Positions 5,447 to 7,585 of a stretch of 7,585 nt of DNA are shown here, in pieces. Every line of letters starts with the position of its first letter. Position 1 is the stretch's first letter. Source of the DNA: JACQFK01 sp964604905 (lineage in GTDB: Bacteria; Planctomycetota; MHYJ01; JACPRB01); NCBI GenBank assembly GCA_964604905.1, contig CAZSCC010000313.1, positions 1 to 7,585 of the forward strand, given 5' to 3'. Position numbers and translations under genes: made by a program. The notes beneath the pieces are model-generated. The model was not told the DNA's origin. It did no database searches and saw only the letters and a program-made list of their open reading frames with translations.

Positions 5447-6078
5447 CAGCGGGCGGCGCCGGAGAGGCGGGCGACGTGCTGGCTGAGCGCGTCGATCACG
5501 GCCTTCCAGTCGCCCAGGCGGGGCTTGAGTTCGTTCTGGACGATGTCGGCCACGCGCATGACGTCCTTGAACTCGAAGGCGGCGCTGAAGCGGAGGAGGA
5601 CGTCCTGGAGGACGCGGATCTGCTCCTGGATGGAATTCGTGCCCGCCTTGAGCGAGCGGATGTCGGCGGAGGAGAGGCTGGCGACGTCGCGGACCGCACG
5701 GACGAGGATGTCCCAACCCTGGAAGCACGCGTCGAACTTCTCCAGGGCCTTCGTGAATTCGCCCGCCTCGACGAAGGCGGAGGCTTCGGTGTGGGCCTTC
5801 TCCATGTTCTTGAGGTGGCCCATGAGGCCCATGAGCGTGTTGAGCGAGAAGTCGAACGGGTCGACGGTGCGGACCTCGAGGAGTCCGTAGCTGCCGGGCG
5901 CCTGCCCGGCGAGATCGGCCTGGCGCTCGACGGAAAGGACCTCGCCGTCGAGGGTGAAGGAGACGACGGCGCGGCGGCGGGACATGGCGCCCTTGCGGAG
6001 CGACTCGAAGAGGGCCTGAAAGGTGATGCCGCTCTCGGGAGCGTTCATGCCCGATCGGCCATCCACCACGACTTCCAT
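5446..6078 (-). CDS. Uncharacterised protein, paralogue of the 6153-6776 gene
   Basis: 210-residue soluble protein, with no signal peptide or membrane segment; I do not recognise the family. The first about 75 residues look alpha/beta: MEVVVDGRSG, FQALFESLRKG, VVSFTLDGEVLS and GLLEVRTVDP, which could be a small beta-grasp-like fold (a guess). Residues about 78-205 are mostly helical, centred on ALEKFDACFQGWDILV and ending in an amphipathic helix. It aligns along its whole length with the next gene upstream at about 40 percent identity by hand. It is the first gene of the operon that continues with the HAD phosphatase (1-nt TGATG overlap), winged-helix regulator and glycosyltransferase. The ATG at 6078 has no Shine-Dalgarno and lies 8 nt from a strong -10 box, so the message is predicted to be leaderless. 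Confidence 0.85.
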   Translation of the reverse strand: MEVVVDGRSGMNAPESGITFQALFESLRKGAMSRRRAVVSFTLDGEVLSVERQADLAGQAPGSYGLLEVRTVDPFDFSLNTLMGLMGHLKNMEKAHTEASAFVEAGEFTKALEKFDACFQGWDILVRAVRDVASLSSADIRSLKAGTNSIQEQIRVLQDVLLRFSAAFEFKDVMRVADIVQNELKPRLGDWKAVIDALSQHVARLSGAAR

Positions 6079-6086
6079 GAGGCTCG

Positions 6087-6116
6087 ACTATAGACGGCGG
6101 CTTGGGGAGGGGTCAA
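6087..6116 (-). promoter_or_regulatory. Sigma70-type promoter of the four-gene operon, leaderless architecture
   Basis: Minus-strand TTGACC (6111-6116) and TATAGT (6087-6092), 18 bp apart, each matching five of six consensus bases. Eight nt separate the -10 box from the ATG at 6078, giving an expected 5' UTR of about 1-3 nt. Confidence 0.8.
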
Positions 6117-6117
6117 T

Positions 6118-6146
6118 CAAATTGGAGCGCGGGAGGGCTCGGCAAG
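6118..6146 (-). promoter_or_regulatory. Element upstream of the 6078-gene -35 box, copy 2 of 2
   Basis: Minus-strand sequence CTTGCCGAGCCCTCC, a variable middle, then CTCCAATTTG, ending 1 nt from the TTGACC box. It matches 2336-2363 upstream of nagA in sequence and, within a couple of bases, in position. A shared activator or UP-like contact would place nagAB and the four-gene operon under common control. Confidence 0.5.
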
Positions 6147-6152
6147 GCCCGA

Positions 6153-6776
6153 TCAGCGGTCCATCGCCGAGGCATGGACCCGCAGGGCTTCGAGGATGAC
6201 ACCCCACTCCTGAAGGAGGGGCCGGAGCTCGTGCTGCAGCAGACTGCCGCTGGTCGCGACGCTCTTTGCCGCGAACGCTTCCTTGAACTTCATGAGCGCG
6301 TCCTGGACCCTGCGCACGCGCGCATCGACGGTCAGCCCCCCGGCTTCCATCGCCCTGAGGTCCGCGCGCGTCAGCGCCGCGATCTCGGCGACTCCGCTCA
6401 CGAGAAGAACCCACCCCTGGAAACACTCGCGAAACTTATCCAGCGCCTCCCGGTCCTTCGCGGCCGCCCCCAAGGCGACCGCCTCTTCGTGCATCCCCTC
6501 CATCTGTCCCACGTAGCGGCGGAGATCCTCGAGCGTCTGAAGAGCATTCTCGCGGGAATCGGCCGTCCGGACTTCCAGGAGGCCCGTCTCGCCCGGGAAG
6601 GTGTCGGCCAGGGCCGCCCGGCGCTCCCTGGAAAGTTCCTGGCCATCCAGGGTCAGGGAGACGATGACCCGCTTCCGTCCGCCGGCGTGTTTCTGCAGGG
6701 ATTCGAACAGGGTCCGGAAGGGGAGCGAAGGCAGCGCCTCGAAAACCCCTCTCTTCCCATCCATCAGGACTTCCAT
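6153..6776 (-). CDS. Uncharacterised protein, paralogue of the 5446-6078 gene
   Basis: 207-residue soluble protein of the same unrecognised family as its downstream neighbour. Shared blocks in order are MEV..DG at the start, LFESL.K, VS.TLDG..LS.ER, GLLEVRT and KF..CFQGW. The N-terminal about 70 residues look alpha/beta and the rest helical. A TTG in frame at 6785 would add three residues, but it lies inside the -10 box and cannot be transcribed from that promoter, so the ATG at 6776 is the start. There is no Shine-Dalgarno. The gene ends 36 nt before the -35 box of the next promoter, and no convincing terminator separates them, so read-through into the downstream operon is possible. Confidence 0.83.
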   Translation of the reverse strand: MEVLMDGKRGVFEALPSLPFRTLFESLQKHAGGRKRVIVSLTLDGQELSRERRAALADTFPGETGLLEVRTADSRENALQTLEDLRRYVGQMEGMHEEAVALGAAAKDREALDKFRECFQGWVLLVSGVAEIAALTRADLRAMEAGGLTVDARVRRVQDALMKFKEAFAAKSVATSGSLLQHELRPLLQEWGVILEALRVHASAMDR

Positions 6777-6784
6777 CTGCCGCA

Positions 6785-6813
6785 ACTATAGGCCCCCCCT
6801 TCAGGGGCGTCAA
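6785..6813 (-). promoter_or_regulatory. Sigma70-type promoter with a palindromic spacer, leaderless architecture
   Basis: Minus-strand TTGACG (6808-6813) and TATAGT (6785-6790), 17 bp apart, with 8 nt from the -10 box to the ATG at 6776. Much of the spacer is a palindrome, CCCCT (6796-6800) TC AGGGG (6803-6807), placed where a repressor could block RNA polymerase. Confidence 0.8.
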
Positions 6814-6862
6814 CCCGATTGCCGATATCCTTACAGAGACGTCGGTCTGCAAGGAGAGGGAC

Positions 6863-7585
6863 ATGAACCCACGCACATCCACCCTGCTTCTCGTGGCGCT
6901 CGCGTGCGGGTGTCACTCCCCGAAAGGGAGATCCGCGGCGGAGAGACTTGACGATCGCGAGTCGCCCGTCACCCAGGTCACGATGGGCCGCCTGGGCGAG
7001 GACCGCGATCCGGAAGTCTCTCCGGACGGCAGGGTCCTCTATTACGCCTCCTCCGCCCACGGAGAATCCTTCGACCTCTTCATGAAGGGGGTTGGATCCC
7101 AGACCGCCACCCGGGTCACCTCGATCCCGGGCAACAAGCGATTCCCCAAGCTGAATCCCGCGGACCCCCGGGTCCTGGCCTTCTGCACGGACGGACGCGG
7201 CGAATGGGAGATCGCCCTTCTCGACCTCACCTCGTCCCCGGCCCGGATTGAATACATCAGCGAGCCCGGAGCGCCCAGCCTCCATCCGAGTTGGTCCCCC
7301 GACGGGCGCCGCCTCGTCTATTGCGCGTCGGACGAGTCCGCCGACCGGTGGACCCTCAAGATCTGGGATGGCGCCTCCCGGAAGACCCACCTGCTCGAAG
7401 ACGTGGACGGACTCCTGCCGGAATGGTCCCCCCGTGACAATCGCATCGTGTTCCAGCGGATGCGCCATCGGGACGGTTGGTACGGCGGTCTCTGGACCGT
7501 GGAGTTCGACGGCAGCTCCGCCCGGAATCTCACCCAGGTGTTCGCCGACGATGAGTGGGCCTGCATCAACCCCGCCTGGTCCCCC
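6863..7585 (+). CDS. TolB-like beta-propeller lipoprotein, N-terminal part
   Basis: Frame open to the window end (241 codons, no stop), so the 3' end is missing. Residues 1-15 (MNPRTSTLLLVALAC) are a short signal with a lipoprotein-like Cys at 15, although the -3 to -1 residues Ala-Leu-Ala are not the ideal lipobox; a second Cys follows at 17. The rest shows PD40/WD40-like propeller blades, recognised by DPEVSPDGRVLYYAS, HPSWSPDGRRLVYCAS, PEWSPRDNRIVFQR and, at the edge, NPAWSP. The WSPDG-type turns and spacing of about 40-50 residues are typical of TolB-like propellers. Such proteins are usually anchored in the periplasm or at the surface and bind protein partners; no catalytic domain is visible in this part. 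AAGGAG (6851-6856) lies 6 nt before the ATG, a conventional ribosome binding site unlike the divergent leaderless neighbour. Confidence 0.85.
   Translation, partial: MNPRTSTLLLVALACGCHSPKGRSAAERLDDRESPVTQVTMGRLGEDRDPEVSPDGRVLYYASSAHGESFDLFMKGVGSQTATRVTSIPGNKRFPKLNPADPRVLAFCTDGRGEWEIALLDLTSSPARIEYISEPGAPSLHPSWSPDGRRLVYCASDESADRWTLKIWDGASRKTHLLEDVDGLLPEWSPRDNRIVFQRMRHRDGWYGGLWTVEFDGSSARNLTQVFADDEWACINPAWSP

Noticed and set aside
5447..5728. 94-residue N-terminal extension of the HAD phosphatase
   Set aside because: It is an out-of-frame shadow of the upstream gene; the family begins just before the DVDGVLTDGG motif, matching the ATG in the TGATG overlap.
6112..6152. Terminator after the 6153-6776 gene
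   Set aside because: GGGC/GCCC around 6135-6150 gives only a 4-5 bp stem without a U-tract and overlaps the shared upstream element; not convincing.
6814..6862. Promoter for the plus-strand lipoprotein gene
   Set aside because: No -35/-10 pair of reasonable match and spacing was found; TATCCT near 6825 has no partner.

Overview
The window is GC-rich bacterial chromosome (roughly two-thirds G+C by eye) with dense coding. It carries ten protein genes: two cut by the window edges and eight complete. The DUF2341/HEAT surface protein with a very short signal peptide, the TolB-like lipoprotein, the nonulosonate/KDO-type phosphatase (Gram-negative-style glycan chemistry) and the leaderless promoters suggest an environmental Planctomycetota-like or other deep-branching diderm bacterium, probably known mainly from metagenomes. 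That placement is inference; there is no rRNA or marker gene here.

Layout. (1) 1-200, plus strand: the C-terminal end of a Gfo/Idh/MocA-type oxidoreductase. (2) 191-375: a repeat-filled convergent gap with three 38-bp direct repeats, inverted partial copies and a central hairpin, touching the stop codons on both sides. (3) 376-2293, minus strand: a nagA-nagB operon for N-acetylglucosamine-6-phosphate catabolism, read from a strong sigma70-type promoter with almost no 5' UTR. (4) 2377-3582, plus strand: a secreted DUF2341 protein with a HEAT-like helical insert in its second beta-sandwich. (5) 3640-6078, minus strand: an apparent four-gene operon of an uncharacterised protein, a C0-type HAD phosphatase, a winged-helix regulator and a small GT-B glycosyltransferase. 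(6) 6153-6776, minus strand: a paralogue of the first gene of that operon, with its own promoter. (7) 6863-7585, plus strand: a divergent TolB-like beta-propeller lipoprotein, open at the window end.

How it fits together. NagA and NagB deacetylate and then deaminate/isomerise GlcNAc-6-P to fructose-6-P. The phosphatase is the kind usually annotated KdsC, but it carries the Glu/Arg/Lys set described for KDN-9-phosphate phosphatase, so the four-gene operon may belong to nonulosonic-acid (sialic-acid-like) surface-glycan metabolism rather than KDO synthesis.

Three minus-strand promoters (before nagA, before the 6078 gene and before the 6776 gene) share one architecture: TTGAC(A/C/G), a 17-18 bp spacer, TAT(C/A)(A/G)T, then only 8-9 nt to the ATG with no Shine-Dalgarno. 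They predict leaderless mRNAs. Two of them also share a roughly 28-bp element directly upstream of the -35 box. Most other starts have Shine-Dalgarno-like sequences, and the phosphatase start is coupled by stop-start overlap.
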